Notes: generated from the sequence alone by a model not told the origin. A DNA stretch of 64,000 nt from Modestobacter sp. VKM Ac-2985 (GCF_026967925.1 NZ_JAPVBI010000001.1:1573894-1637893), one strand, 5' to 3'. Shown: positions 1 to 9,566, counted from the first letter of the stretch. Made by a program: numbers and translations.

Positions 1-1378
1 CGGTGACCGTGACGTGCGAGAGGTCGGGGTCGCGGCCGGGCAGCAGCTGGGCGAGCTCGTCGGCGTTGAGGTTGCGGGCGTTGCCGTAGTACCGCTCCTC
101 GAGCGGGATCGACGCCCGGCGCAGCAGGTCCTGCCCCCGGACGCCCTCGGGCACCAGCCGGGACAGCCCGCCCAGTGCCCGCCGGCCGGCGGCCGGGAGC
201 TTCGACGCCCAGGCCAGGCTCAGGGGCTCGCGGTAGATCGTGTAGCCGCCGAACAGCTCGTCGGCGCCCTCACCGGACAGCACGACCTTCACGTGCTTGC
301 GAGCCTCGCGGGCCACGAAGTACAGCGGCACGAGCGCCGGGTCGGCGACCGGGTCGTCCAGGTACCAGACGACCGTGGGGATCGCATCGGCGAACTCCTG
401 CGCGGTGACCTCCACCGGGACGTGCTTCACGCCCAGGATCGCCGCCGACTCCGCGGCGATGTCGACCTCCGAGGTGGCCTCCCGCTGGAAGCCGACGGTG
501 AAGGTGACCAGGTCGGGGTTGTACTTGTGCGCCAGGGCGGCGACGGCGGTGGAGTCGATCCCGCTGGAGAGGAACGACCCCACGGTGACGTCGGCACGCA
601 TGTGCTTGGCCACCGAGTCCTCGAGCACCTCGGCGATCCGGTCGAAGAGGGCCTGCTCCGACCCGGGGGTGACCGGCTTCGGCGCGAACGTCGGGTGGAA
701 CCAGCGCTTCGTCTGCAGCTCGCCGTCCGTGACGGTGAAGCTGGTGCCGCTCTCGATCCGCCGGATGCCCCGGTGGAGGGTGGCGGGCTCGGGCACGTAC
801 TGCAGCGTCAGGTAGTGCTGCAGGGACGCCGGGTCGACACCGCCGGTGCCGGGGGTGCCGCCGAGCATCTCCAGCAGGGCCTTCTTCTCCGAGCTGAAGG
901 CCAGGCCGCCGTCGGCCAGTCGGGCGGTGAACAGCGGCTTGATGCCGAAGGCGTCCCGGGCGCCGAACGCCGTCCCGGTCCGGGTGTCCCAGATGACGAA
1001 GGCGAACATGCCCCGCAGTCGAGGCAGGATGGCCTCGCCCCACAGGTGGTAACCGGCCACGATCGCCTCGGTGTCGCCCTCGGTGGCGAAGGTGGCGCCG
1101 GCGGCCTTCAGCTCCTCGCGCAGCTCCAGGTAGTTGTAGATCTCACCGTTGAAGACGATCCGGTAGCGGCCCTCGGCGTAGGGCATGGGCTGGGGGCTGC
1201 CCTCGATGTCGATGAACGCCAGCCGGTTGAAACCGAGCACCGCGTGCCGGTCCGACCAGACCTCCCGGTCGTCGGGGCCACGGTGTCGCAGGCACCGCAG
1301 GGCGTGCTGCACCCCGGAGACCGTCTGCTCGTCGACCCGTTCGGCGTCGGTGGACAGGTAGGCCAGCAGGCCGCACAT
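1..1378 (-). CDS. asnB: Asparagine synthetase (glutamine-hydrolysing), C-terminus beyond the left edge
   Basis: Makes asparagine from aspartate, ATP and glutamine in the cytoplasm. Translation from ATG at 1378 gives MCGLLAYLS, placing the class II glutaminase nucleophile Cys at position 2, which fixes the start. RHRGPDD and NGEIYNY follow in the N-terminal amidotransferase domain. The synthetase domain carries the pyrophosphate-binding loop SSGIDST and LSGEGADELFGGY. About 459 codons are present and the reading frame is open at base 1, so the last part of the usual 600-650 residue protein is missing from the window. It lies downstream of two small membrane-protein genes on the same strand. 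asnB beside ctaC is also the M. tuberculosis order (Rv2201-Rv2200c). Confidence 0.93.
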   Translation of the reverse strand, partial: MCGLLAYLSTDAERVDEQTVSGVQHALRCLRHRGPDDREVWSDRHAVLGFNRLAFIDIEGSPQPMPYAEGRYRIVFNGEIYNYLELREELKAAGATFATEGDTEAIVAGYHLWGEAILPRLRGMFAFVIWDTRTGTAFGARDAFGIKPLFTARLADGGLAFSSEKKALLEMLGGTPGTGGVDPASLQHYLTLQYVPEPATLHRGIRRIESGTSFTVTDGELQTKRWFHPTFAPKPVTPGSEQALFDRIAEVLEDSVAKHMRADVTVGSFLSSGIDSTAVAALAHKYNPDLVTFTVGFQREATSEVDIAAESAAILGVKHVPVEVTAQEFADAIPTVVWYLDDPVADPALVPLYFVAREARKHVKVVLSGEGADELFGGYTIYREPLSLAWASKLPAAGRRALGGLSRLVPEGVRGQDLLRRASIPLEERYYGNARNLNADELAQLLPGRDPDLSHVTVT

Positions 1379-1408
1379 GCGGGAGGTCTCCAGGTGAGGG
1401 GGAGGGGG

Positions 1409-1425
1409 CGGGGCCGACGGCCCCG
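1409..1425. terminator. Short GC hairpin between the small membrane gene and asnB
   Basis: CGGGGCC and GGCCCCG form a perfect 7-bp stem with a 3-base loop, just past the stop codon at 1429 on the minus strand. It may attenuate read-through into asnB. It is short and has no T-tract, so the call is weak. Confidence 0.3.
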
Positions 1426-1428
1426 GGA

Positions 1429-1803
1429 TCAGACGCGCTCGCCGGCGCGGGTCTTGCGGGTCGCGATCCGCTCGGCGAAGAACGACAGGACGGGGACCGT
1501 GCCGGCCAGCAGCATCAGCACCGAGCCCTTGAACGTCCACCGGGCGCGGAGCGCCAGGTCGCAGGCGGTCACGAAGAAGATCGCGTAGAGCCAGCCGTGT
1601 GCGGTGCCGATGACGGTCACGGGACCGTCGACACCGGCCAGGTACTTCAGCGGGACGGCGACCAGGAAGAGGGCCACCAGCAGGACGCCGACGACCCAGG
1701 CCATCACCCGGTAGCGGAGCAGCGCAGCCGGGACGTCGCGCCCGACCCGGCGGGCCAACGCGCGCGGCAGGCGCGAGGCGGTGGCCGTGTGGTCAGCGGT
1801 CAC
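1429..1803 (-). CDS. DUF3817-type integral membrane protein
   Basis: 124 residues from a GTG start at 1803. After about 30 basic N-terminal residues comes RYRVMAWVVGVLLVAL and then further hydrophobic segments (GTAHGWLYAIFFVTACDLAL, VLMLLAGTVPVLSFF), so about three membrane helices. The pattern RYR-hydrophobic-HGWLY and a C-terminal ER-A-R stretch is typical of the DUF3817 family of small actinobacterial membrane proteins, whose function is unknown. Its start overlaps the end of the upstream gene (1793-1803), indicating co-translation. Confidence 0.8.
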   Translation of the reverse strand: MTADHTATASRLPRALARRVGRDVPAALLRYRVMAWVVGVLLVALFLVAVPLKYLAGVDGPVTVIGTAHGWLYAIFFVTACDLALRARWTFKGSVLMLLAGTVPVLSFFAERIATRKTRAGERV

Positions 1804-2158
1804 TGCTGCTCCCGGGCCGGAGTGCCTTCTCGTTCAGCTCGGCGAGGTAGGCGTTGTAGGCAGCGAGCTCCGGATCGCCCGTGGTGTCGATCCGTGGCCG
1901 CTGGTAGAGCACCAGGGAGGAGCCGGGCTCGTCGTCCGCGGGGTCCCGGGCCAGCTCGTCCTTGCACATCTTGAGGTAGAAGCCCAGGCCCATGAACCCG
2001 TACAGCGGCCACTGGAGCGCGTAGCTCCAGTTGACGGCACCGCCACCGGCCTCGGCCTTGGTCAGCTGCCAGTAGCCGAGGAAGAAAGTCATCACGAAGA
2101 GCGCGACGACGACCAGGTGCATGAAGAGCCACCCGGGGCTGAGCAGGCGTCGGTACAC
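1793..2158 (-). CDS. Conserved small membrane protein, unknown function
   Basis: 121 residues if translated from GTG at 2158 (MYRRLLSPGWLFMHL). This start is preferred because the upstream in-frame extension looks non-coding. Two hydrophobic segments (WLFMHLVVVALFVMTFFLGYW and LQWPLYGFMGLGFYLKM) are followed by a charged C-terminal tail. The first segment resembles the N-terminal helix of SURF1-like cytochrome oxidase assembly proteins (F-LG-WQL), but the rest does not match a full SURF1, so no function is claimed. It is divergent from ctaC, which suggests but does not prove a respiratory link. Its stop overlaps the next gene's start. Confidence 0.75.
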   Translation of the reverse strand: MYRRLLSPGWLFMHLVVVALFVMTFFLGYWQLTKAEAGGGAVNWSYALQWPLYGFMGLGFYLKMCKDELARDPADDEPGSSLVLYQRPRIDTTGDPELAAYNAYLAELNEKALRPGSSSDR

Positions 2159-2465
2159 GCCCGCGACTGTAACCGCCGGGACGGCGGCGAGCCGTCGCCC
2201 AGGGCGTGGTCCGGAGCACGCCGCCGTCCCGGCGCTGGTGGACACTGGCCTCGCCGTGAGCCGGGGTGGACGACGCAGACCGCGTCCGACCAGCCGCTCC
2301 GGACGACCCGCCGGGACGGTCCTCCCGCCCCCGGGACGACAGGCGGGGTCGGCTAGTCTCGGCGAGACTGTGGTCGGGGTGGGCAGAGCCCGTCGGGCAA
2401 CCGAGGAGCACCCGCCGGTGAGACCGCGTGGCGTCGCCACGCGGGGGATGAGGAGGCAGCGGGCA
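2159..2465. promoter_or_regulatory. Divergent intergenic region with a leader hairpin before ctaC
   Basis: 307 bp between two divergent starts. A perfect 9-bp stem CCGCGTGGC/GCCACGCGG with a 3-base loop lies at 2424-2444, directly before the Shine-Dalgarno GAGGAGG (2450-2456) of ctaC, so it would sit in the mRNA leader. Further up, AGTCTC/GAGACT is a 6-bp inverted repeat at 2355-2369, overlapping a TANNNT element (TAGTCT, 2354-2359). No -35 box is convincing. Confidence 0.45.
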
Positions 2466-3338
2466 GTGGCTCGACGCAGCAAGCTGGCGAAGGTCGCCGG
2501 GCTCGGTCTCCTGGGAGCGCTGACGCTCAGCGGGTGCGAACTCACGGGCAGTTGGCTCAGTTGGGGATGGCCCGAGGGCATCACCGACCAGGCCGAGGCG
2601 ATGCACGACCTGTGGATCGGTTCGACGATCGCGGCCCTGGTGGTCGGCATCGGGGTGTGGGTGCTCATCGCCTACGCGACGATCCGGTACCGGAAGCGCG
2701 GGGACGAACTGCCCCGGCAGACCGCCTACAACCTCCCGCTCGAGGTCGTCTACACGATCATCCCGTTCCTGATCATCGCGGTGCTCTTCTTCTTCACCGT
2801 GAACACCCAGAACGAGGTCCGTGACGTCAGCGACGACCCCGACGTCACGATCGCGGTCAACGCCTTCAAGTGGAACTGGCAGTTCGTCTACCCCGAGACG
2901 GAGACCGATGCGGGTGAGGCGGTCTCGACCGTCGGGACCAGCACGGAGATCCCGATCCTCGTGGTCCCCACCGACCAGACGATCCGCTTCGAGCTCGCCT
3001 CCGCGGACGTCATCCACTCCTTCTGGGTGCCGGAGTTCCTCTTCAAGCTGGACATCATCCCGGGCCAGGACAACGGGCGGGACAACGTCTTCGAGGTCAC
3101 CGTCCGCGAGGAAGGTGCCTACGTCGGCCGCTGCGCCGAGCTCTGCGGGACGTACCACGCGTTCATGAACTTCGAGCTCCGGTCGGTCACCCCGGACGCG
3201 TACGAGACCTACCTGGGGGCGCGCGAGGACGGTCTGTCGACCTACGACGCCCTGGAGCTCATCGGCGAGCCCGGTGCGGCGGTCTCCACGCAGCCCTTCG
3301 CGCCGCAGCGCGAGCAGGCGGTGGCCTCGGATGACTGA
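2466..3338 (+). CDS. ctaC: Cytochrome c oxidase subunit II (aa3 type), lipoprotein precursor
   Basis: Carries the CuA electron-entry site of the aa3 oxidase outside the cell membrane. GTG 2466 is chosen because GAGGAGG lies 9 bases upstream and because it places a lipoprotein signal with lipobox LSGC at Cys24. An ATG at 2448 is the alternative. Two membrane helices follow (residues about 55-75 and 97-115). The C-terminal cupredoxin domain has the ligand run C223-x3-C227-x3-H231-x2-M234 (GRCAELCGTYHAFMNF) and VIHSFWVPE. 290 residues. The next gene starts 33 bp downstream. The catalytic subunit I gene ctaD is not in this window, as in mycobacteria where it lies elsewhere. Confidence 0.95.
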   Translation: MARRSKLAKVAGLGLLGALTLSGCELTGSWLSWGWPEGITDQAEAMHDLWIGSTIAALVVGIGVWVLIAYATIRYRKRGDELPRQTAYNLPLEVVYTIIPFLIIAVLFFFTVNTQNEVRDVSDDPDVTIAVNAFKWNWQFVYPETETDAGEAVSTVGTSTEIPILVVPTDQTIRFELASADVIHSFWVPEFLFKLDIIPGQDNGRDNVFEVTVREEGAYVGRCAELCGTYHAFMNFELRSVTPDAYETYLGAREDGLSTYDALELIGEPGAAVSTQPFAPQREQAVASDD

Positions 3339-3371
3339 CCCGATCACTCAGCCTCACCTGGAGGAGCGGCC

Positions 3372-3773
3372 GTGAAGGTCGAAGCGCTCATCTTCAACTT
3401 GATCACGGTGTTCTGCCTCGTGACCGCCGTGGTCTACGGCTTCTGGGCGCGGGAGCCCATCGGGACGACGGCGCTCGCGCTGTCCGGTGGCCTGACCGCC
3501 CTGATCGGTGGCTTCTTCTGGTTCGTGAGCCGTCGCATCGATGACCGCCCCGAGGACCGCAAGGACGCCGAGATCGCCGACGGGGCCGGCGAGCTGGGCT
3601 TCTTCAGCCCGGCCAGCTACTGGCCGTTCGGGCTGGCGTTCTCCGCCGGGATCATGGGCCTCGCGCTGGCCTTCTGGTACCCGTGGCTGGTTCTCATCGG
3701 TGCGGTCGCGCTCCTCGTGACCATCGGTGGGCTGCTGTTCGAGTACTACGTCGGGCAGAACGCGCACAGCTGA
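3372..3773 (+). CDS. ctaF: Actinobacterial cytochrome c oxidase subunit IV
   Basis: 133 residues from GTG 3372 with GAGGAG upstream. Four hydrophobic segments arranged as two hairpins, separated by SRRIDDRPEDRKDAEIADGAGELGFFSP, are the hallmark of the actinobacterial oxidase subunit IV family. The protein stabilises the aa3 complex, which forms a supercomplex with bcc. Co-transcribed with ctaC and followed by a strong terminator hairpin. Confidence 0.93.
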   Translation: MKVEALIFNLITVFCLVTAVVYGFWAREPIGTTALALSGGLTALIGGFFWFVSRRIDDRPEDRKDAEIADGAGELGFFSPASYWPFGLAFSAGIMGLALAFWYPWLVLIGAVALLVTIGGLLFEYYVGQNAHS

Positions 3774-3796
3774 CCGCCAGCAGCACCGGACGACTC

Positions 3797-3832
3797 AGCG
3801 GGGCCCCTTCCCAGTCGGGAAGGGGCCCCGCT
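3797..3832. terminator. Terminator hairpin after ctaC-ctaF
   Basis: A perfect 16-bp stem, AGCGGGGCCCCTTCCC paired with GGGAAGGGGCCCCGCT, with loop AGTC, 24 bp past the ctaF stop. There is no T-tract, as is usual in high-GC actinobacteria. Confidence 0.85.
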
Positions 3833-3839
3833 CGGCGTC

Positions 3840-4656
3840 TGTGCCTGTACACGTCGCTGGGGTGCGGTGGCCCCGTCTCAGCCACGGAACGCCACCGGTC
3901 CCGGTCACCCCGGTACCGGGCCGATGGGTTCTCCGGACCCGCTACCGGAAGGTCGCATCGCCGACCGGCACCCACGGGGCGGCCACCTGATCCAGTCCTG
4001 GACGGGTGGCTGAGCTCCCGGCCAGAGACGTGTCCGCGACGAAGAGGACGCCCGGGCTGACGGACCGTTCGGTGTGCTCGCCACGGTGCCCCTGGCAGGA
4101 CCGCAGTGGCCCGGGGCAGCGCTGAGGCTGGAGCCAGCTCCGGGGCGGGGAACGGGAGGTCCGGGCACCCAGCTGTGCGTGATCCGGCGCCCGGGACGAC
4201 CTCGGTGGCGGCGGGGTCGGCGGGTGGACCGCCGCGGCACCGGAGCTGAGCGCCCACGCCCACCAGCGGGACCTGGGGGTGGCGGGCGGCCGCGTGGGGG
4301 CCGGGGCGGGCTGGGCAGCGGGCCAGGCCCTTGTAGCCGATGGACCGGGCCACGGGGCAGTCAGAGGTGCACTCGACCCGGCGAGCGAGGCGTCGCCACC
4401 CGCTGCAGATGGCCGGGGGGGGGGCCAGCGGACCGGCGAGGTGCCGCGCCCTGGTCCCCGGGGAGTGGAGCGCTCCCGACGATCATGGACCCAGCGGGAG
4501 GACGCGCCGTTGCTGACCGGCGTGCCGGATCGCCAGCTCCATGATCGTCGGGAGCGAGGCCGGCACCTGCGCCATGGGGGAGTGCTCACGGCGCGGGCAG
4601 TGGTGTGCTCGGCCGGCTCTGGGCCGGCCTCGGCCACTGAGGTCCACCAGGGAATG
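3840..4656. other. Gene-free region between convergent respiratory units
   Basis: About 0.8 kb with no reading frame I would call a gene. Translations on both strands are low-complexity Arg/Pro/Gly/Ala-rich and lack any recognisable fold or a Shine-Dalgarno. The only structure seen is the inverted repeat at 4471-4556, annotated separately. Confidence 0.6.
4471..4556. repeat. 19-bp inverted repeat flanking 48 bp
   Basis: CGCTCCCGACGATCATGGA at 4471-4489 is exactly reverse-complemented at 4538-4556. The 48-bp spacer contains a small CCGG-CGTG-CCGG hairpin. It is not next to either terminator, and perfect 19-bp pairing is unlikely by chance. It could be an interspersed palindromic element, a remnant of a mobile element, or a structured RNA. 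Confidence 0.75.
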
Positions 4657-4694
4657 CAGCAGGCCCCGACGGACGAGTCCGTCGGGGCCTGCTG
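4657..4694. terminator. Terminator hairpin after qcrB
   Basis: A 17-bp perfect stem with loop CGAG (4674-4677), 19 bp beyond the qcrB stop. Its minus-strand form ends the ctaE-qcrCAB operon. Confidence 0.85.
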
Positions 4695-4712
4695 TCGGGC
4701 TGGTGCTGTGGG

Positions 4713-6395
4713 TCAGTCCCTCGGAGCCTGGGGCCGCCCGCCTTCGGAGGGACGGCCGCCCTCGGAGGGGCGACCCGAGCTGATGGACTGGCGGTCAGCC
4801 TGCTCCGCCTCCAGCCCGCGGGCGTCCAGCTCGGCCTGCCGCTGCACCTCGGCCGGCTCCTCGATCGGCTTGAAGAAGCCCTTGATCGCCCGGCGTGCGC
4901 CGCCGACCTGGTTCATCTTCTTCGGCACCGAGGCACCGCCGTACGCCAGCTGACCGTGGCCGTGCTCGTCCACCGGGCCCAGGGGCTGGTGGACCTCGAT
5001 GAACTCGCCGCTGGGCAGCCGCCGGATGACCCCGGTCTCGATGCCGTGCTCGAGGACCTCGCGGTCGTGCCGCTGGAGCCCCAGGCACAGGCGGTAGGTC
5101 ATCCAGTAGGCGAAGGGCGGGAGAACGAGGCAGCCGATCCGGCCGAACCACGTCATCGCGTTGAGGCTGATGTCGAATTTGTCCGCGATGAGGTCGTTGC
5201 CACCGGAGATCCACAGGATGACGTAGAACGTCAGCGCCATGGCACCCACCGCCGTCCGCACAGGGACGTCGCGCGGGCGCTGCAGGAGATGGTGGGACGC
5301 GGTGTCCCCGGTCAGCTTCCGCTCGATGAACGGATAGAACGCCAGCACGGCGAACATCAGGCCGGCACCGACGACGGTCGGCCAGAACAGCGCCGGGATC
5401 GTGTAGTCGCCGGGCAGGTTGATGTCCCAGGCCGGGAAGAGCCGGGTCGAGCCGTCGAGGAAGCCGATGTACCAGTCCGGCTGCGAACCTGCCGACACCT
5501 GCGCCGGGTTGTACGGACCCCACAGCCAGATCGGGTTGATCTGGACCAGGCCACCCAGGGCGGCGCACAACCCGAACACGATGAACAGGAGAGCCGTCGC
5601 CTTGCCGGCGAAGGTGGGGAAGAGCCGGTTCCCGACGACGTTGTGCTCCGTGCGGCCGGCACCCGGGAACTGCGTGTGCTTCTGCTTGACCAGGATCAGC
5701 AGGTGCGCGGCGATCAGCGCGAGCAGGATCGCCGGGATGATCAGCACGTGGGCGATGTAGAACCGCCCGATGATCTCCGTGCCGACGTAGTCACCGTTGA
5801 AGACGGCCCAGTGCGCCCAGGTGCCGATGACCGGGAGCGACAGGATGATCGCGCTGATGATCCGCAGGCCCGTTCCCGACAGGAGGTCGTCGGGGAGGGA
5901 GTAGCCGGTGACGCCCATGAGGAGCGCCAGGACGAGCAGGACGACGCCGATCAGCCAGTTGGTCTCACGCGGCCGGCGGAACGCACCGGTGAAGAAGATG
6001 CGGATCAGGTGGATCACGATCGAGGCCACGAACAGCAGAGCGGCCCAGTGGTGGATCTGCCGGATCAGCAGCCCGCCGCGGACGTCGAAGGAGAGCCCGA
6101 GAGTCGACTCGTAGGCCGCCGACATCTCCACGCCCCGCAGGGGTGCGTAGACGCCCTCGTAGACGACCTCCTCCATGCTGGCGTCGTAGAAGAACGTCAG
6201 GTAGGTGCCCGACACCAGCAGGATCATGAAGGAGTAGAGCGCGATCTCCCCGAGCAGGAAGGACCAGTGGTCGGGGAAGACCTTGTTCAGGGTCCGACGC
6301 AGCGGACCGGCGACGATCAGACGATCATCGACCTCGAGTGCAGCTTGACCGATCTTGGTCGTCGGCGCACCAGGCGCCGCCGTGGTGGTGGCCAT
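4713..6395 (-). CDS. qcrB: Cytochrome bc1 (bcc) complex cytochrome b subunit
   Basis: Membrane quinol-oxidising cytochrome b of the menaquinol:cytochrome c reductase. 560 residues, with about eight or nine helices. Heme-binding His occur in [16 protein letters not shown] and in [19 protein letters not shown], and the Qo-region sequence [11 protein letters not shown] is visible. The ATG at 6395 overlaps the qcrA stop by one base. The C-terminal 100 residues form a charged cytoplasmic extension ending in a repeated RPSEGG element (encoded at about 4733-4770), longer than classic cytochrome b but common in actinobacterial QcrB. Confidence 0.95.
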   Translation of the reverse strand: MATTTAAPGAPTTKIGQAALEVDDRLIVAGPLRRTLNKVFPDHWSFLLGEIALYSFMILLVSGTYLTFFYDASMEEVVYEGVYAPLRGVEMSAAYESTLGLSFDVRGGLLIRQIHHWAALLFVASIVIHLIRIFFTGAFRRPRETNWLIGVVLLVLALLMGVTGYSLPDDLLSGTGLRIISAIILSLPVIGTWAHWAVFNGDYVGTEIIGRFYIAHVLIIPAILLALIAAHLLILVKQKHTQFPGAGRTEHNVVGNRLFPTFAGKATALLFIVFGLCAALGGLVQINPIWLWGPYNPAQVSAGSQPDWYIGFLDGSTRLFPAWDINLPGDYTIPALFWPTVVGAGLMFAVLAFYPFIERKLTGDTASHHLLQRPRDVPVRTAVGAMALTFYVILWISGGNDLIADKFDISLNAMTWFGRIGCLVLPPFAYWMTYRLCLGLQRHDREVLEHGIETGVIRRLPSGEFIEVHQPLGPVDEHGHGQLAYGGASVPKKMNQVGGARRAIKGFFKPIEEPAEVQRQAELDARGLEAEQADRQSISSGRPSEGGRPSEGGRPQAPRD

Positions 6396-7507
6396 CAGAT
6401 CCGTTCCCGGTTCCAGTAGGTGGGGCCGACTGCCTCAATGTAGTCGCTCCGTGCCACGAAGTAGCCCTCGTCGTCGACCGTGATGGGCAGCTGGGGGAGT
6501 GCGCGGGTCGCCGGCCCGAAGACCGGTCGCGCGCCCTGGGTCACCTGGAACTGCGACTGGTGACACGGACAGAGGATGCGGCCGGTCTCCTGCTCGTAGA
6601 GCCCGACCGGGCACCCGGCGTGCGTGCAGATCTTGGAGTACGCGACGTAGTCGCCGTAGGAGAAGTCGGCCTGACCCTCCCGCGGCTCGTCGCTGAGCTG
6701 CTGCTCCGGCCGGAGCCGGATCAGCATGGTCGCCGCGTCTGACTGGAAGTTGCCCCCCGCGACGGCCGGGAAGACGGTCTCCAACGAGCCGGGCTGCTGG
6801 TCACCGGGGCGGATCGGGGTGCCGTCGTCGCGCAGCAGGCGGACGCCCTCGGCCCACGACGTGGTGCCGAGCGGGTTGCCGGTGTTCGGGTTCTTGATCA
6901 GGCCACCGAGCGGGGCGATGAGCATGGCCCCGAACGCGACCCCCATGCCACCGATGGTGCCCAGGAGCAGCTTGCGGCGGGGGAGGCCGGACTTGTCCAG
7001 GCCGCTCATGAGGGTGGCGCCGGTGGTGACCCGGTCGAAGTGTGAACCGTCGTGCTTGTCCTGGACCGCGGTCTCGTGGGGCAGCAGCTTCTTGACGTAC
7101 TGCACCAGGCCGATGCCGATGCACAGCAGCGACAGGCCCATCGCCAGACCGAGGAGCGGGGTGAACAGCGCGCTCCACGGAGCGGCGCCGACCTCCCACT
7201 CCCAGTCGGGGAGGAACCACCCGGAGCCGGCGTAGACGACCAGGAAGGCCACGGCGAAGACGCCGGCGAGTGCGAACCACATGGTCACCTGGCGGGTGGC
7301 CTGCTTCTCCAGTGCCGAACCCGGGGCCGGGGCGGGCTCGACGTGGAGCACCTCGACACCGTCGTAGCGGGCACCCAGCCGGTCCAGCTCGGTGCGGTCC
7401 ATCGCGGCGAGCTGGGCGGGCGTGTGCTCGTCGTCCGGACCGCCGTGGCTGGGGCCGGTCGCTGCGCTCCCGCCGGCCGAACCGGGGTTCTTGTCCGTCG
7501 TGGTCAC
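6395..7507 (-). CDS. qcrA: Rieske iron-sulfur subunit of the bcc complex
   Basis: 370 residues from GTG 7507. Three predicted helices (about 72-95, 108-128, 178-202) precede the Rieske domain, as in other actinobacterial QcrA. Cluster ligands are C294-T-H296 and C313-P-C-H316, with the disulfide partners C299 and C315. The 60-residue hydrophilic N-terminus is cytoplasmic. The start overlaps the qcrC stop (GTGA). It transfers electrons from menaquinol to the diheme subunit QcrC. Confidence 0.95.
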   Translation of the reverse strand: MTTTDKNPGSAGGSAATGPSHGGPDDEHTPAQLAAMDRTELDRLGARYDGVEVLHVEPAPAPGSALEKQATRQVTMWFALAGVFAVAFLVVYAGSGWFLPDWEWEVGAAPWSALFTPLLGLAMGLSLLCIGIGLVQYVKKLLPHETAVQDKHDGSHFDRVTTGATLMSGLDKSGLPRRKLLLGTIGGMGVAFGAMLIAPLGGLIKNPNTGNPLGTTSWAEGVRLLRDDGTPIRPGDQQPGSLETVFPAVAGGNFQSDAATMLIRLRPEQQLSDEPREGQADFSYGDYVAYSKICTHAGCPVGLYEQETGRILCPCHQSQFQVTQGARPVFGPATRALPQLPITVDDEGYFVARSDYIEAVGPTYWNRERI

Positions 7508-8385
7508 GCCTTCGTCCCCATCCAGAAGATCCCGAACAGCAGGGCGCCGACACCGGCGACCCAGAGGACCAGGCCCTCGGCCACCGGACCGGCGCGGCCG
7601 ATCGCGGCGCCACCGGGGTCGGCCTGGTCCTGGATCGTCTGCACGTAGTCGATGACCGAGCGCTTCTCCTCCGGTGTCAGCTGGTTGTCACCGAAGACCG
7701 GCATGTTCTCCGGGCCGGTCAGCATCGCCGCGTAGATCTGCTCGTCGGTCAGGCCGTCGAGCGAGGGTGCCCGCTTGCCGGAGGACAGGGCGCCGCCCTC
7801 TCCGACGAAGTTGTGGCAGGAGGCGCAGTTCAGGCGGAAGAGCTCGCCGCCCTCGGCCAGCTCGCCGTCGCGGAGGTCGCCCGAGGGGACGCTGGGGCCG
7901 CCACCGTTGGCCTGGACGTAGGCCATCAACTGGGCGATCTCCGCCTCGGTGAACACCACGGGGTGCTCGGGCGCCTGCGCCTCCTGGCGGACCAGCGGCA
8001 TGCGGCCGGTGGAGACCTGGAAGTAGACGGAGGCCGAGCCGACGCCGATGAGCGAGGGGCCGCGGTCCTCCACCCCCTGCAGGTTGGAGCCGTGGCAGGT
8101 GATGCAGCTGAGGACGTAGAGCTCACGGCCGGCCTCGACGGCGATGGACTCCGAGTCCGACGTCTCGTCAGCGGCGATGGCCCCGGGGGCGAAGGCGGAG
8201 TAGGCGACCCCGGTCAGGATCAAGGCGGCCATGAGCCCGGCCACGTTGGCCAGGCGGCGGCGCTGCTTGGAGCGGTGCCGGTCACGGGCGGCAGCGGCCG
8301 GCGTGCCAGCGGGCGGCCGGCGGCGCAGCAACCTGCGGGGGCCGCCCTCGAGGGGGGCTTCGGACGAGGCGTTCGTGGTGGACAC
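7504..8385 (-). CDS. qcrC: Diheme cytochrome c subunit of the bcc complex
   Basis: 293 residues from GTG 8385, preceded by TAGGGA that overlaps the ctaE stop. An N-terminal membrane anchor (about 46-72) precedes two CxxCH heme sites, C94-I-T-C97-H98 and C187-A-S-C190-H191. A C-terminal helix (about 272-290) re-anchors the protein. The two fused cytochrome c domains replace soluble cytochrome c and pass electrons straight to CuA of CtaC in the actinobacterial supercomplex. It is third in the ctaE-qcrC-qcrA-qcrB order when read from the promoter side as ctaE, qcrC. Confidence 0.95.
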   Translation of the reverse strand: MSTTNASSEAPLEGGPRRLLRRRPPAGTPAAAARDRHRSKQRRRLANVAGLMAALILTGVAYSAFAPGAIAADETSDSESIAVEAGRELYVLSCITCHGSNLQGVEDRGPSLIGVGSASVYFQVSTGRMPLVRQEAQAPEHPVVFTEAEIAQLMAYVQANGGGPSVPSGDLRDGELAEGGELFRLNCASCHNFVGEGGALSSGKRAPSLDGLTDEQIYAAMLTGPENMPVFGDNQLTPEEKRSVIDYVQTIQDQADPGGAAIGRAGPVAEGLVLWVAGVGALLFGIFWMGTKA

Positions 8386-8393
8386 CCGGTTCC

Positions 8394-9008
8394 CTACTTG
8401 ATCAGGTAGATCGTGATGAAGAGGCCCACCCACACGACGTCGACGAAGTGCCAGTAGTACGACACAACGATCGCCGAGGTCGCCTGGGCGGGTGTGAAAC
8501 GGCCCATCGTGGACCGGATGAGCACGAAGACGAAGGCGATGAGGCCGCCGATCACGTGCAGGGCGTGGAAGCCCGTCGTCAGGTAGAACACCGACCCGTA
8601 GGACGAGGACGAGATGGTCGTGCCGTGGTCGACGACCAGGGTGCGGTACTCGAACATCTGGCCGATCACGAAGATCAGCCCCATCACGAACGTGATGGTG
8701 AACCAGCGCCGCAGCCCGTAGACGTTGCCGATCTCCGCAGCGAAGACGCCGTACTGACAGGTCACCGACGAGGCGACCAGGATCAGGGTGAAGGCCAGTG
8801 CGTACGGCACGTTCAGCTCGGTGGGCTCCGGCGGCCAGCCGTCCTCGGCTCGGGCGCGGGCAGTGAAGTACATGGCGAACAGGCCGGCGAAGAACATCAG
8901 CTCACTGGCGAGCCAGACGATCGTGCCGACGCTGACCATGTTCGGTCGGGTCAGGGAGTGCACCCGCGAGGTGTCGAAGGTGCTGCTCGCCACGGGGGCC
9001 GTTGTCAC
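8394..9008 (-). CDS. ctaE: Cytochrome c oxidase subunit III
   Basis: 204 residues from GTG 9008. Five hydrophobic segments with family signatures [29 protein letters not shown] and [13 protein letters not shown]. It is first in the ctaE-qcrCAB operon and 8 bp from qcrC. Structural subunit of the aa3 oxidase core. It is divergent from the receiver-like gene at 9144. Confidence 0.95.
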   Translation of the reverse strand: MTTAPVASSTFDTSRVHSLTRPNMVSVGTIVWLASELMFFAGLFAMYFTARARAEDGWPPEPTELNVPYALAFTLILVASSVTCQYGVFAAEIGNVYGLRRWFTITFVMGLIFVIGQMFEYRTLVVDHGTTISSSSYGSVFYLTTGFHALHVIGGLIAFVFVLIRSTMGRFTPAQATSAIVVSYYWHFVDVVWVGLFITIYLIK

Positions 9009-9143
9009 CGGCCCATCATGGCATCGGGACAGCCATCCCACGACGCGGGGTCGGTGGGCGTGGCGCGCTCGGTGCGGCCACCTGCGAGAGGCCCGGCACG
9101 CCGCCCTCCCGCCCCTCTCCCTCCGGGCACTAGGCTCGCGAGG

Positions 9144-9566
9144 GTGAGCCTCGACTCCACACCGGCCACCGTGCTGGTCTTCAGCCAGCGGGCCGAGGTC
9201 CGCACCGCCGTCCGGACGGCCCTGGGCACGGCGCCGGCCGCCGACGTGGGGCCGCTCAGGTACCTGGAGTGCGCGACCGCCGACGAGGTGGTGGCGGCCG
9301 TCGACCGCGGTGGCGTCGACCTCTGCGTGCTGGACGGTGAGGCGCAGCCGACCGGTGGCATGGGGATCAGCCGCCAGCTGAAGCACGAGATCGCCGACTG
9401 CCCGCACCTCGTGGTGCTCATCGCTCGGCAGGCGGACCGCTGGCTGGCCCACTGGTCGATGGCCGACGCCACGTTGGCCTATCCGGTCGACCCGTTGACC
9501 GCGCCTCAGGTCGTCGCCGGACTGCTGCGGGACCGGGCAGCGCAGCGCCCGGCCGTCCGACGCTGA
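9144..9566 (+). CDS. Degenerate response-regulator receiver-like protein
   Basis: 140 residues from GTG 9144. The fold resembles a stand-alone receiver domain: [11 protein letters not shown] as strand 1 and [23 protein letters not shown] around a candidate phospho-acceptor Asp64. The N-terminal acidic pair of true receivers is absent and the conserved Lys near the C-terminus (usually K-P) is replaced in LAYPVDPL. Phosphorylation is therefore doubtful. Similar single-domain proteins sit between ctaE and trpD in other actinobacteria. It ends 4 bp before trpD, so they are probably co-transcribed. Confidence 0.75.
   Translation: MSLDSTPATVLVFSQRAEVRTAVRTALGTAPAADVGPLRYLECATADEVVAAVDRGGVDLCVLDGEAQPTGGMGISRQLKHEIADCPHLVVLIARQADRWLAHWSMADATLAYPVDPLTAPQVVAGLLRDRAAQRPAVRR

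Noticed and set aside
14-1588. Long plus-strand frame opposite asnB
   Set aside because: It is the antisense shadow of asnB. The minus strand has Cys2 and all asparagine synthetase motifs, while the plus translation is low-complexity.
3840-4640. Several 80-230 residue frames between the respiratory units
   Set aside because: Arg/Pro/Gly-rich on both strands, no family signature, no ribosome-binding site, and they run across inverted repeats.
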